From: an uncultured Flavobacteriaceae bacterium
GTDB lineage: Bacteria; Bacteroidota; Bacteroidia; Flavobacteriales; Flavobacteriaceae
Direction: 5' to 3'
Assembly (NCBI GenBank): GCA_913065125.1
Contig: CAJYAG010000001.1
Coordinates: 434,001-498,000, forward strand
DNA length: 64,000 bases
Shown here piece after piece: positions 53,347 to 63,173 of the stretch. The number at the start of each line of letters is the position of its first letter. Position 1 is the first letter of the stretch. Both the position numbers and the translations under genes were made by a program. Under the pieces are notes generated by a model, which saw nothing but the letters and a program-made list of their open reading frames with translations, did no database searches and was not told where the DNA came from.

Positions 53347-55761
53347 TTACTCAAACTTTAAATACTTTATTAAATCTATTTTTGTTGCGTTGTATGCTTT
53401 TAATCCGACAACTACAAAAACTAAAATTGCTAGTATAATTGGCGTTATAATAAACGGAATTATTGGCATATCAATTCTATAGACAAAATTATCTAACCAA
53501 TTTTGCATAAAGTAATACGCAATCGGAATTAAAATTACAGATGCAATTAATGTGATTTTTAAAAAACTTTTAATTAATTGATACATAATTTCTTTTACTG
53601 AAGCTCCTAATGTTTTACGAATTGCCACTTCTTTTAAACGCTGTTGAATGGTTAAGGTAGCCAAAGCAAATAAGCCAAGTAATGAAATAATAATAACAAC
53701 AGAAGTTAAGATTAAAAATAGTGTTTGTTGATTCTGGTATTTCTTATATGTTCTTGCAAAACGCTTATCTAAAAACTGTGCACTAAATGGATATCCTTGT
53801 TCTATATTATCTTTCCAATAGTTTTCTATATATTTTAAAGTTTCTTCTACATTATTGGGTTTAATTTTAAACTGAACCAGCCAAAAGTTTTGCTTCATCC
53901 GATTTACAGTATCCCAATTAAAAAATATTGTTGGCGGAATTTTAGAATCGAGTCCATTAATATGATAATCTTTTATCATTCCAACAATTTCATATTTACC
54001 ATCTTTAGCTTTAGAATCACCATAACCAACTTTTAATTTTTTACCAATTGGGTCATCATAAATATTATATGCTTTTGCTAAAGTTTCATTAATTAAAATA
54101 TTTTTGATAGTATCTGAACTTATGTTTTCTTGTAAAAATCTACCCTTTAATACTTTTATATTTAGCGTTTGTAGATAATCAAAATCAATTGCGTTTCCGT
54201 TGGTTTGTACAGAGATATCATTGTAACTAACATTAGTAGAGTTAGAGCTTCCACCACCTATAACATATGAATTACTTGTTACTACCTCTATATTTGGATG
54301 TTTGGACAACTCTTTTTTTGCCAATAAAAATTTCTTATATCTATCTTTATATTCATTCATTGATACAACAATTATTTGGTCGCCTTTAAAACCTAAATCT
54401 TTGCTCATCATATAATCTACTTGATTGTAAATGATTAACGAACCTGTTAAGAAAAACCCAGAAATTAAAAACTGAATTCCAAGCATTAGGTTTCTTGCGA
54501 AAACACCTTGTTTACTTCTAGAAACATTCCCTTTTAATACTTCTACAGATTTAAATTTTGATAAGTAAATAGCTGGAATAAAACCAATTGCTATAGATAT
54601 AACTATTGCAATAGCAGCTACTTTAAGCAGTAATTCAAAATTTAAAATGGAAATTTCTTTATTCATAAAATCATTAAAAGAAGGTAAAATAAGCTCTACT
54701 ACAACTAATGATAAAAAAAAAGCAATACATCCTTGTAATACAATTTCTAAAGCATATTGTTTTATTAAAATTAATTTTGACAAACCTAAAGTTTTCTTTA
54801 CACCCACTTCTTTTGCTCTTTGTGTTGCAGAAGCAATTGATAAGTTTATAAAGTTTACACACGAAATTAAAATCAATAATATTGATAAAGACAACATAAT
54901 AATTATTAAATCATAACTTCCCTTTCCTTCTGGACCCGCTTGATCTGAAATTGTTTTTAATCGGATGTCTTTTAACGGTTCAAGAATGACAGTAACTCCA
55001 TATTTTTCAAAAAATTCATCTGTAGAAAGTCCTTCAACTTTTGCTTGCGGTTCTGTAGCATTTTTAAACCAAACATCATTTATTTTTTTATTTACATCCT
55101 CTAAAAGCACATCTTTGTTGGTTCTTACAAATAAAGTGCTAGAAAAACTTCCCCAATGACCTTCTTGTTCTTTTTCAAATTGCGTAACAACTTTAGGCAT
55201 ATAAAAATGCTTGCCTTCTATTTTATAAACTGTTGTTATAACATAAGTTCTATTTCTAAATATTATTGTTTTACCAATTGCAGATTTATTACCAAAATAA
55301 ACTTTAGCTTGTTCTTTTGATATTGCAGCATTTGAAGTTACTTCTTTAAATGATTTTACACTTCCTTCTGTAATTTTAAAAGGAAAAAAATCAAAAAAAC
55401 TAGCATTGCCTCTCAACATATCACGAGTAAAAACATCCTTGCCATCAATTTTTACTACAAAATCTCCATACCAACCATCACTTAAATAATAATTTATTAT
55501 TTCCGGAATGTCCTCTAGATATTTTGGTCCTTCTACATTTGTACTGCTATCCCAAACTGCTCCATCAGATAATTTATGAATTACTCTATATACTTCATTT
55601 ACATTTGGGTTTGTTGCATTATAACTTTCTTCATCATTTAAATACAGTAGAACCAGTAACAAACCTGCAAAACCAACTGTTAATCCAAAGATATTAACAA
55701 CTATGTTCAGCCAATTCTTTTTGCTGTTTCTATAAAATATTTTAAACCATGTTTGTAACAT
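53347..55761 (-). CDS. MacB/FtsX-type ABC transporter permease
   Basis: 804-residue inner membrane permease. N-terminal membrane helix (about 18-42, VNIFGLTVGFAGLLLVLLYL), a large periplasmic MacB-like core (about 45-280), an FtsX bundle of about three helices (about 285-420), a fourth helix near 430-450, a second periplasmic core, and a second FtsX bundle (about 680-800). QRLKEVAIRKTLGAS is a typical cytoplasmic coupling motif. It starts 2 bp after the stop of a close paralogue. The pair would form the membrane part of the transporter with the ATPase at 58254. Substrate unknown. Confidence 0.88.
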   Translation of the reverse strand: MLQTWFKIFYRNSKKNWLNIVVNIFGLTVGFAGLLLVLLYLNDEESYNATNPNVNEVYRVIHKLSDGAVWDSSTNVEGPKYLEDIPEIINYYLSDGWYGDFVVKIDGKDVFTRDMLRGNASFFDFFPFKITEGSVKSFKEVTSNAAISKEQAKVYFGNKSAIGKTIIFRNRTYVITTVYKIEGKHFYMPKVVTQFEKEQEGHWGSFSSTLFVRTNKDVLLEDVNKKINDVWFKNATEPQAKVEGLSTDEFFEKYGVTVILEPLKDIRLKTISDQAGPEGKGSYDLIIIMLSLSILLILISCVNFINLSIASATQRAKEVGVKKTLGLSKLILIKQYALEIVLQGCIAFFLSLVVVELILPSFNDFMNKEISILNFELLLKVAAIAIVISIAIGFIPAIYLSKFKSVEVLKGNVSRSKQGVFARNLMLGIQFLISGFFLTGSLIIYNQVDYMMSKDLGFKGDQIIVVSMNEYKDRYKKFLLAKKELSKHPNIEVVTSNSYVIGGGSSNSTNVSYNDISVQTNGNAIDFDYLQTLNIKVLKGRFLQENISSDTIKNILINETLAKAYNIYDDPIGKKLKVGYGDSKAKDGKYEIVGMIKDYHINGLDSKIPPTIFFNWDTVNRMKQNFWLVQFKIKPNNVEETLKYIENYWKDNIEQGYPFSAQFLDKRFARTYKKYQNQQTLFLILTSVVIIISLLGLFALATLTIQQRLKEVAIRKTLGASVKEIMYQLIKSFLKITLIASVILIPIAYYFMQNWLDNFVYRIDMPIIPFIITPIILAILVFVVVGLKAYNATKIDLIKYLKFE

Positions 55762-55763
55762 AT

Positions 55764-58184
55764 CTACTCGAACTTTAAATACTTAATCAAATTTATTTTT
55801 GTTGCTTTGTAGGCTTTAAAACCTACAACTGCAAATACTAAAACAATTAAAATAATGGGTGTAATTATAAACGGAAGCAATGGCATATCTATTTTATACA
55901 CAAAATTATCCAACCAATTTTGCATAAAATAATAAGCAATCGGAATTAATATTATAGAAGAAATTAAAACAACTTTAAGAAAGTTTTTCAACAACTGAAA
56001 CATAATTTCTTTTACTGATGCACCTAGCGTTTTTCTGATAGCAACTTCTTTTAATCGCTGTTGAATTGTTAACGTAGCTAACGCAAATAACCCTAAAAGT
56101 GAAATTAAAATCACGAGTAATGATAATAGTAAAAACATGGTTTGTTGCTTCTGATATTTTACATAGGTCTTAGCAAACTTTTGATCTAAAAACTGATACT
56201 TAAACGGGTATTTAACATCAACATTTTGTTTCCAAAAAGTTTCAATTTCTGCAATTGTTTTGTCGATATTATTCGGTTTTATTTTAAACTGAATAGCAGG
56301 AAGCCATCTATCAGCAAAATCAAAGCTATCCCATAACACAAAAAACATTGGTAATATTTTAGTGTCAAATCCATCAAAATGATAATCTTGTACCATACCA
56401 ATTACCTCAAAAGTTGGCGCATCGTCTTCTAACCAACCTAGCCCTAATTTTTCTCCAATAGGGCTGTTGTAAATTCCTAATTCTTTAGCTGCAGTTTCAT
56501 TTATTATAATTTTATTAATCGTGTCTGAAGCTATTTCTTTTGAAAAGTCTCTACCTTTTAAAACTTTAATTTTAGCAAAATCTATATAATTATAATCAAT
56601 CAAATTAGCTGCAGTGTTCATGCTAACATCATTAATTTTATGTCTTAAAGACGTACCACTTACATAACCTTCACCAGGAACAAACATGCTAGATGTAACA
56701 GCTATAATGTTGTTGTTTTTTGACAATACTTCTTTTGCTAACTTAAATTTAACGTACCTGTTTTCAATACTATAAACATCTACGGTGAGTACTTGCTCTT
56801 TATCGAAACCAAGATCTTTTTGCATCATATAATTAATCTGATTTCCAACAATTAGCATGCTAATTATAAAAAATCCTGATATTAAAAATTGGATACCTAA
56901 CATAAAGTTTCTAGCTAAATTTCCTTTTTTACTTTTTGCGACACTTCCTTTTAAAACTTCTATCGCTTTAAAATTTGATAAATAGATTGCAGGAATACTT
57001 CCTACAAAAAATGAAATTAAAATTGCAGTTACAAATAGTGTTACTAAGGAATTTGTATGCAATATTGAAATCTCTTTTTGCACAAATTCATTAAAGAATG
57101 GCAATGTTAATTCTACAATTATTAATGCAAACATAAACGAGACCAAGCCCTGAAAAACAATTTCAAATACATATTGAAATAGTAATTGTTTTTTAGATAA
57201 ACCCAATGTTTTCTTTACACCAACTTCTTTTGATCTTTGGCTTGCAGAAGCAATGGATAGGTTGATGAAATTTACGCAAGAGATTACAATTAACAAAATA
57301 GACAAACCTAATAATACCATTAATAGCTGATAATTTCCTGTTCCGCTCGGGCCCGCTCTTTTTGCTGTGCTATGTAAATAAATTGTATCTAATTTATCTA
57401 AAAGTACAGTTGGAATTCCATAACGTTTTTCAAACTCTTCGATTGTAAATCCATTTTCTTCTGCGGTAGGCTTATAGGCTTTATCAATGATAACTTGATT
57501 CATTTTCCCTATAACTCCCATTAAATCTGCATCTTTAGAAAATTTACAAAATAACTCGTTGCTATGATTCCCCCAATGAACTTCAAATTCTTCATTAAAT
57601 TGGAGTAACAAATCTGGTTCTTGATGTGAGTTTTTTGGTATTTTATACACACAAGCAACGATATAATTCTCGCCACTAATAATTACCGAATTACCAACAG
57701 CTTTATCCCCTTTAAAAATGCGTTCTGCATAGGCTTCAGAAATTGCAATGTTTGTTCTTGTTTCAGAAAATTTCTGGGAAGAACCTTCAATAATTTCAAA
57801 AGGAAAAAAATCAAAAAACTGAGGTTCTGTAAAAGTTACTTTATCGGTAAATTCAAACACGTCTTTATATTGAATAACTCTACTTCTATAAAATGGATTT
57901 ACCATTAAAGCTTCAATTACTTCTGGAATTTCTTTTGGGTACGTTAAATACATACCTGGATTTACAGTAAACCAAATATCACCAGTTTTTGGACGTTTTA
58001 AATTTACCCTGTAAACTTCATCCTTATTAGGATTCCATTCATTGTAACTTTTTTCTTCATTTAAGTATAGTAAAACGACTAATAAACCAGCTAACCCAAG
58101 CGTTAAACCACTAATATTTATAAGTGCGTTTAACCAATTTTTTTTACTATTTCTAAAAAATACTTTAAACCAAATTTGAAACAT
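55764..58184 (-). CDS. MacB/FtsX-type ABC transporter permease (paralogue)
   Basis: 806 residues with the same double-FtsX plan as the next gene. First helix near 18-42 (NISGLTLGLAGLLVVLLYL), coupling motif QRLKEVAIRKTLGASVKEIM near 710 and SQRSKEVGVKKTLGLSKKQ in the first bundle. Sequence identity with the neighbouring permease is high in the membrane parts and lower in the periplasmic cores. This suggests tandem duplication followed by divergence in the regions that meet the substrate. It is the third gene of the exporter operon. Confidence 0.88.
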   Translation of the reverse strand: MFQIWFKVFFRNSKKNWLNALINISGLTLGLAGLLVVLLYLNEEKSYNEWNPNKDEVYRVNLKRPKTGDIWFTVNPGMYLTYPKEIPEVIEALMVNPFYRSRVIQYKDVFEFTDKVTFTEPQFFDFFPFEIIEGSSQKFSETRTNIAISEAYAERIFKGDKAVGNSVIISGENYIVACVYKIPKNSHQEPDLLLQFNEEFEVHWGNHSNELFCKFSKDADLMGVIGKMNQVIIDKAYKPTAEENGFTIEEFEKRYGIPTVLLDKLDTIYLHSTAKRAGPSGTGNYQLLMVLLGLSILLIVISCVNFINLSIASASQRSKEVGVKKTLGLSKKQLLFQYVFEIVFQGLVSFMFALIIVELTLPFFNEFVQKEISILHTNSLVTLFVTAILISFFVGSIPAIYLSNFKAIEVLKGSVAKSKKGNLARNFMLGIQFLISGFFIISMLIVGNQINYMMQKDLGFDKEQVLTVDVYSIENRYVKFKLAKEVLSKNNNIIAVTSSMFVPGEGYVSGTSLRHKINDVSMNTAANLIDYNYIDFAKIKVLKGRDFSKEIASDTINKIIINETAAKELGIYNSPIGEKLGLGWLEDDAPTFEVIGMVQDYHFDGFDTKILPMFFVLWDSFDFADRWLPAIQFKIKPNNIDKTIAEIETFWKQNVDVKYPFKYQFLDQKFAKTYVKYQKQQTMFLLLSLLVILISLLGLFALATLTIQQRLKEVAIRKTLGASVKEIMFQLLKNFLKVVLISSIILIPIAYYFMQNWLDNFVYKIDMPLLPFIITPIILIVLVFAVVGFKAYKATKINLIKYLKFE

Positions 58185-58253
58185 AATTATATGCTTTACG
58201 CCTTAAGCAATGTGCTTTTAGCTAGATGAAACTTTTCTCTTTTCTATAAAAAA

Positions 58254-58955
58254 TTACTTAACTAAAACATCTACTTTATGTTCATTTGTTTTCTCGGAGA
58301 CTACTTCACCATCTTTTAAGGTAATTATTCTCGATGAAAATTGTGCATCGTAAGAAGAGTGTGTAACCATAACAATAGTTGCACCTGTTGCGTGCAGTTC
58401 TGTTAATAATTCCATGACATCATTTCCACTTTTACTATCTAAATTCCCAGTTGGTTCATCGGCTAAAATTAATTTTGGATTAGTTACCAATGCTCTCGCT
58501 ACAGCAACTCTTTGTTGTTGACCTCCTGATAGCTGTAGCGGAAAGTGTTTTGCTCTATGTGCAATACCAATTCTTTCTAAAATTTCTGTAACGCGTTGTT
58601 TTCTTTCTGATGCTTTTACCTTATTGTAAATTAATGGTAATTCTACATTTTCATACACCGATAGTTCATCAATTAAATTAAAATTCTGAAACACAAATCC
58701 GATGTTTTCTTTACGCAATTCTGACCGTTGTTGTTCATTAAAACTTGCAACTTCTATTTCATCAAAAACATAACTTCCGTTATTTGGAGCATCTAATAAG
58801 CCAATAATATTTAACAAGGTTGATTTTCCACAACCTGATGCGCCCATAATGGAAACAAATTCGCCTTTTTTTACTTCTAAACTTAACTTGTTTAATGCTG
58901 TAGTTTCTACTTCTTCTGTTCTATATACTTTTACTAAATCTGTTATTTTAATCAT
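58254..58955 (-). CDS. ABC transporter ATP-binding protein (LolD/MacB class)
   Basis: 233-residue cytoplasmic ATPase for the two permeases. Walker A GASGCGKST (38-46), Q-loop FVFQNFNL, signature LSGGQQQRVAVARAL, Walker B LILADEPTGNLD, and the H-loop VTHSSYD are all intact. Class by similarity: the LolD/MacB/DevA group, whose transporters work by mechanotransmission. It lies 64 bp after the adaptor gene and 69 bp before the first permease, in the same orientation. Confidence 0.92.
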   Translation of the reverse strand: MIKITDLVKVYRTEEVETTALNKLSLEVKKGEFVSIMGASGCGKSTLLNIIGLLDAPNNGSYVFDEIEVASFNEQQRSELRKENIGFVFQNFNLIDELSVYENVELPLIYNKVKASERKQRVTEILERIGIAHRAKHFPLQLSGGQQQRVAVARALVTNPKLILADEPTGNLDSKSGNDVMELLTELHATGATIVMVTHSSYDAQFSSRIITLKDGEVVSEKTNEHKVDVLVK

Positions 58956-59019
58956 TTTATGTTTTTTTAAATTTTTATTTTTTTACTATAAACTGTAACT
59001 GCCAACTGAATACTAATCT

Positions 59020-60264
59020 TTAATCAATATTCACTTCTTCTACATTTTTATAATCATCATAACTAGAAGTTATTACTCTATCACCTTCTTCTAGCCCTTC
59101 TAAAACTTCATAATAAAATGGATTTTCTCTACCAATTTTAATAGTTCTTTTTACTGCTTTATTATCAGAATTCAAAACAAAAACCCATGTACCATTTGTA
59201 CTTTGATAAAACAATCCTTTTGGCAGTAACAGCGCTTTAATTTTGCCCGATAAGAACACTTTAGATTTTAACGACATGCCTCTTTTTACATCGCTTAAAT
59301 GCGAATCCTTTTTAAAATTCATTTCTAACTTGAATTGTCCGCTTAAAATTTCTGGATATATTTTAGACAATTTTACATCGTAGTTTTTTCCGTTCACAGC
59401 AACGCTCCCACTAATTCCTTCTCTTAATTTTGAGATATAATATTCATCTACTTTTGCAACTAATTTGTATCCGTCTAAAACATCCATTTTTCCAATTGGC
59501 TGTCCTTGATTATAACTTTCTCCTAAAATTGGATTAAACGATGACAACAAACCACTTACAGGAGCTTTTACAATAAAATTTTCTTTATTTTTTCTAAGTA
59601 ATTCAAGGCTTTTCTCCATATTTATTAACGAAGTATCGATATTAGTTAATTGAATATTTCTACTTTCTTTTTCGCTAAAAACACTCTTTTTAATCACATC
59701 GTTTCTTTCTTTTTGAAACGTGTATTCTTGTGATGTTTTTTTATAATCATTCTTTGCAATTACTTCTTTTTGGTATAAAATAGAATCTAATTCATATTGT
59801 CGTTTTGCATTTCTAAAATCATTATTAATACTTAGTAGTTGTTGATCTAAGTTTAATTGCTGATTCTTAATATTTACACGTAGATTTCTTAAATTATTAA
59901 TCTGCTCTACCATTGCGGTTTCTTGCGTTAAATAATTTAATTCTGCATTTGGATTGTATACTTTTAGAAGTGGAGTACCTTTTTTAATCGTTTGTCCGCT
60001 TTCTACAAAAATTTCTGAGACCGAACCTCCTTGAATTACATTTACCAATACCGAAGTGGTTGGTTCAACGGTACTATTAAATAAAATGACATCTTCAAAG
60101 TCTCCTTTTACAACTTCTCTAATACTTATCGTAGTTTTTTGTAAATTCATTTGCTTTTTTCTAGTCATGTTCACTAAAATTATAACGAACAAAAAAACTG
60201 CAGGAATTCCCCAAAGCAATATTTTTTTTGTTTTTTTATTCTTAGGTTGAATTTGTTTATCCAT
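59020..60264 (-). CDS. HlyD-family periplasmic adaptor of ABC exporter
   Basis: 414-residue membrane-fusion protein. One N-terminal membrane helix (about 14-32, ILLWGIPAVFLFVIILVNM), a barrel-sandwich/lipoyl domain with GSVSEIFVESGQTIKKGTPLL (split), a long alpha-helical hairpin (about 105-225), the second lipoyl half VKAPVSGLLSSFNPILGE, then the beta-barrel and membrane-proximal domains (to 414, GLEEGDRVITSSYDDY). It bridges the inner-membrane ABC transporter to an outer-membrane channel, which is not encoded in this operon. First gene of the unit, behind a sigma-54 promoter. Confidence 0.9.
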   Translation of the reverse strand: MDKQIQPKNKKTKKILLWGIPAVFLFVIILVNMTRKKQMNLQKTTISIREVVKGDFEDVILFNSTVEPTTSVLVNVIQGGSVSEIFVESGQTIKKGTPLLKVYNPNAELNYLTQETAMVEQINNLRNLRVNIKNQQLNLDQQLLSINNDFRNAKRQYELDSILYQKEVIAKNDYKKTSQEYTFQKERNDVIKKSVFSEKESRNIQLTNIDTSLINMEKSLELLRKNKENFIVKAPVSGLLSSFNPILGESYNQGQPIGKMDVLDGYKLVAKVDEYYISKLREGISGSVAVNGKNYDVKLSKIYPEILSGQFKLEMNFKKDSHLSDVKRGMSLKSKVFLSGKIKALLLPKGLFYQSTNGTWVFVLNSDNKAVKRTIKIGRENPFYYEVLEGLEEGDRVITSSYDDYKNVEEVNID

Positions 60265-60290
60265 TTTTGTTATTTGTTTGATTAGGTATA

Positions 60291-60306
60291 AGCCACAAAT
60301 ATGCCA
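60291..60306 (-). promoter_or_regulatory. Sigma-54 (-24/-12) promoter for the exporter operon
   Basis: On the minus strand the site reads TGGCATATTTGTGGCT. GG and GC fall 10 bp apart, exactly as in the consensus TGGCAC-N5-TTGC; only -12 TTGC is altered to TGGC. The -12 GC is 28 bp before the ATG at 60264, so transcription would start about 16 nt before it. Confidence 0.75.
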
Positions 60307-60368
60307 CGGTATAACAAAATTTAATCAACTATAAATCAACTACTTAAAAAATCGCCCAAATTTATGTG

Positions 60369-60384
60369 TGTTCATTATCGAACA
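60369..60384. promoter_or_regulatory. Enhancer dyad 1
   Basis: TGTTCATTATCGAACA, a perfect TGTTC-N6-GAACA dyad, about 63 bp upstream of the -24 box. Candidate binding site for the response regulator encoded at 60425. Confidence 0.6.
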
Positions 60385-60390
60385 GTTTTT

Positions 60391-60406
60391 TGTTCATATT
60401 CAAACA
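60391..60406. promoter_or_regulatory. Enhancer dyad 2
   Basis: TGTTCATATTCAAACA, the same dyad with one arm mismatch, centred 22 bp (about two helical turns) from dyad 1, so both would lie on one face of the DNA. Confidence 0.6.
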
Positions 60407-60424
60407 AAGTATTAATTATGTGGT

Positions 60425-61795
60425 ATGAGAAAAAAAGAAGCCACAATTTTAATTGTTGATGACGATACTGATATTTTGTTTTCAGCAAGAATTAGTTTAA
60501 AAAAATATTTTTCAGAAATTATCACTGAAAACAATCCCCAGAAAATAAATTCACACATCTCCAAAAACAGTTTGGATGTTGTGCTGTTAGATATGAATTA
60601 CCGTATTGGTTTTGAAGACGGAAAAGAAGGCTTGTATTGGTTAAAACATATTAAAGAACTTAGCCCAGAAACAACTGTTATTTTAATGACCGCTTTTGGT
60701 AGTGTTAATGTGGCAGTAGAAGCAATAAAAAAAGGCGCCACAGATTTTATTTTAAAACCTTGGACTTCAGAAAAGTTATATGCTGCTGTTAATGTTGGAG
60801 TAGAATTATCGCGCTCTAAAAGAAAAAACACACAATTAGAAACGATTCAGGAACAACAAGACAAAGAATTTCATCAAAAAACAGAACATATTATTGGCAA
60901 TTCTCCTGCGATGAATTCGGCTATTAAATTAGTACAAAAAGTTGCCCCAACGGATGCGAATATTTTAATTTTAGGTGAAAACGGAACAGGAAAATACGTG
61001 TTTGCAAAAGAAATACATTTACAATCTGAACGTAAAAATCATCCATTTATACATGTAGATTTAGGTTCTCTAAATGAAAACTTATTTGAAAGTGAATTAT
61101 TTGGTTACGCAAAAGGAGCTTTTACAGATGCACAAAAAGATACTTTAGGTAGATTTGAATTGGCAAAAGGTGGAACCATTTTTTTAGATGAAATTGGTAA
61201 CCTACCACTTCATTTACAATCTAAATTACTAACTGTAATTCAGAATAGAAAAATAACACGATTAGGAGAAGGAAAAGAAAGAGATTTAGATGTTCGTATT
61301 ATTTGTGCTACCAATGCGCCAATTCACCAAATGGTTGATGAACAAACTTTTAGACAAGATTTATTGTTTAGGATTAACACCATAGAATTAAACTTACCGC
61401 CACTTCGTAACCGTTCAGAAGACATAGAATTATTAGCGAATTATTTCTTGAAAAAACTGAATCAGAAGTACAGAAAAAAAATTGAAGGTTTTAGCAAAGA
61501 AGCTATAAACGGATTAAATAATTACAATTGGCCGGGAAATATTAGAGAAATTGAACACATCGTTGAACGTGCTGTTATTATTACAGACAATGTCAAAATT
61601 GTGCCTGAAGATTTACATTTTTCTGCAAAAAAAACAACGGTACAATTAGAAAATAGTCTAAATTTAGAGGAAACAGAAAAAATTTTAATTGAACAAGCAA
61701 TAGAAAAACATCAAGGTAATATTTCTAGAGCTGCAAAAGATTTAGGCTTAACAAGAGCCGCTTTATATAGAAGATTAGAAAAGCATCAATTATAA
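60425..61795 (+). CDS. Sigma-54-dependent response regulator (NtrC family)
   Basis: 456-residue transcription activator. Receiver domain (about 8-125) with phosphoacceptor Asp56 in LLDMN and Lys111. AAA+ domain (about 155-385): Walker A GENGTGK (184-190), Walker B TIFLDE (251-256). The loop that touches sigma-54 reads GAFTDA (231-236) instead of GAFTGA. C-terminal Fis-type helix-turn-helix (about 420-456, NISRAAKDLGLTRAALYRRL). Its stop is directly followed by the kinase ATG. The divergent exporter operon carries a sigma-54 promoter and two dyads, the likely target. Confidence 0.93.
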   Translation: MRKKEATILIVDDDTDILFSARISLKKYFSEIITENNPQKINSHISKNSLDVVLLDMNYRIGFEDGKEGLYWLKHIKELSPETTVILMTAFGSVNVAVEAIKKGATDFILKPWTSEKLYAAVNVGVELSRSKRKNTQLETIQEQQDKEFHQKTEHIIGNSPAMNSAIKLVQKVAPTDANILILGENGTGKYVFAKEIHLQSERKNHPFIHVDLGSLNENLFESELFGYAKGAFTDAQKDTLGRFELAKGGTIFLDEIGNLPLHLQSKLLTVIQNRKITRLGEGKERDLDVRIICATNAPIHQMVDEQTFRQDLLFRINTIELNLPPLRNRSEDIELLANYFLKKLNQKYRKKIEGFSKEAINGLNNYNWPGNIREIEHIVERAVIITDNVKIVPEDLHFSAKKTTVQLENSLNLEETEKILIEQAIEKHQGNISRAAKDLGLTRAALYRRLEKHQL

Positions 61796-63118
61796 ATGGG
61801 GAAACCACAATACATTCAAATTATTGTTAGAGTTTTATTAATTATTCTTAACGGAATTGTTGTTTCTAACAGCTATACAAACGCCTATATCATTAATACT
61901 ATTGGCTTTTTCTTACTTATCCTTTTTCAACTTTTTTTATTGATTGATTATCTAAAAAAATTATTTAGTGATATAGAAAAATCTATAGATTGTTTATTGT
62001 ACGACGATTATTCGAATACCATTTCTAGTGAAAAAAGGAAAAACCCTTTACATAACAAAACTGCTTTATTGCTAGAAAAACATAGGAAAAATAATCTTCA
62101 AAAAACATCCGAAGAATTAATTTTTATAAATATTATTGAAAGTTTAAGTATCGGAATTCTTATTTTAAGAAAAGATACGTACGAATCCATTGAAGTTTTT
62201 CAAATCAACAAAGCATTTGCTAATTTTTTAAAAATTCCGAAATTTTACAACTGGAATTTATTAAACAAGAGAATAGGAACACTTACCCAATACATAAACG
62301 ATTGGAAAGAAAACAGACTTACCATTTCTTTAACTATTAACGAAGAACAAGAAAATTTCTTTTTAAAAACCTCTGTTACTCAAACAAATGAATATGGTTA
62401 TTTAATTGTTAGCTTAGAAACCATTCAGCAATTAATTGATAAAAAAGAAAAAGAAGCTTGGTTTAAATTGATGAATGTAATGTCTCATGAGATTATCAAT
62501 ACCATTACCCCTATTAGTAGTTTGGCAGAAAATTTAGACTCCTTATTGCACGAAGAAAACACAGATGAAAATACCATCGATGAGCTTTCTCAAGGATTAA
62601 AAATCATCAAACGAAGATCACATCATTTAACATCGTTTGTAGATACGTATAGAAAATTAGCAGAATTACCTTTGCCACAAAAAGAGGAAGTAAACTTAAC
62701 AGAAATCATTAAAAATACGTTGCTATTATTTGATCAAGAGTTTTCTCAAAAAAATATTAAAATAGACTTTACAGTCGAAAATTCTAATATTTTAAATGCC
62801 GACAGTCAACAAATAGAACAAGTAATTATAAATCTAATTTCTAATTGTATTCACTCTTTCGAAAAAGTTGCTGAACCACTAATTAAAATTAATATTTCTT
62901 CTGATAAAAACAGAACACATCTATCTATAATAGATAATGGAAGTGGTATTTCTAATGAAATTAAAGACAAAATATTCATTCCGTATTTTACAACTCGTAA
63001 AGATGGCTCTGGAATTGGTCTAACACTTTCTAAAAGCATCATCGAAGCACATAACGGAACTCTTCAATTTAACTCTAAAAAAGGAAAGACTTCATTTATT
63101 ATAACATTCATAAACTAA
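61796..63118 (+). CDS. Sensor histidine kinase paired with the NtrC-type regulator
   Basis: 440 residues. Two N-terminal membrane helices (about 8-24 and 31-53) with almost no periplasmic loop, so it may sense within the membrane or in the cytoplasm. A PAS-like domain (about 105-205) follows. The HisKA phosphoacceptor is His231 in NVMSHEIINTITPISS. The ATPase domain has N box QVIINLISNCIHSF, G1 DNGSGI, and GSGIGLTLSKSIIEAHNG. The gene starts at the base after the regulator stop; the two are coupled. Confidence 0.92.
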   Translation: MGKPQYIQIIVRVLLIILNGIVVSNSYTNAYIINTIGFFLLILFQLFLLIDYLKKLFSDIEKSIDCLLYDDYSNTISSEKRKNPLHNKTALLLEKHRKNNLQKTSEELIFINIIESLSIGILILRKDTYESIEVFQINKAFANFLKIPKFYNWNLLNKRIGTLTQYINDWKENRLTISLTINEEQENFFLKTSVTQTNEYGYLIVSLETIQQLIDKKEKEAWFKLMNVMSHEIINTITPISSLAENLDSLLHEENTDENTIDELSQGLKIIKRRSHHLTSFVDTYRKLAELPLPQKEEVNLTEIIKNTLLLFDQEFSQKNIKIDFTVENSNILNADSQQIEQVIINLISNCIHSFEKVAEPLIKINISSDKNRTHLSIIDNGSGISNEIKDKIFIPYFTTRKDGSGIGLTLSKSIIEAHNGTLQFNSKKGKTSFIITFIN

Positions 63119-63173
63119 ACTGTAACAATTTAAGAAAATACATGTCTTTACTACAAACCTTAAAGAATCAATT

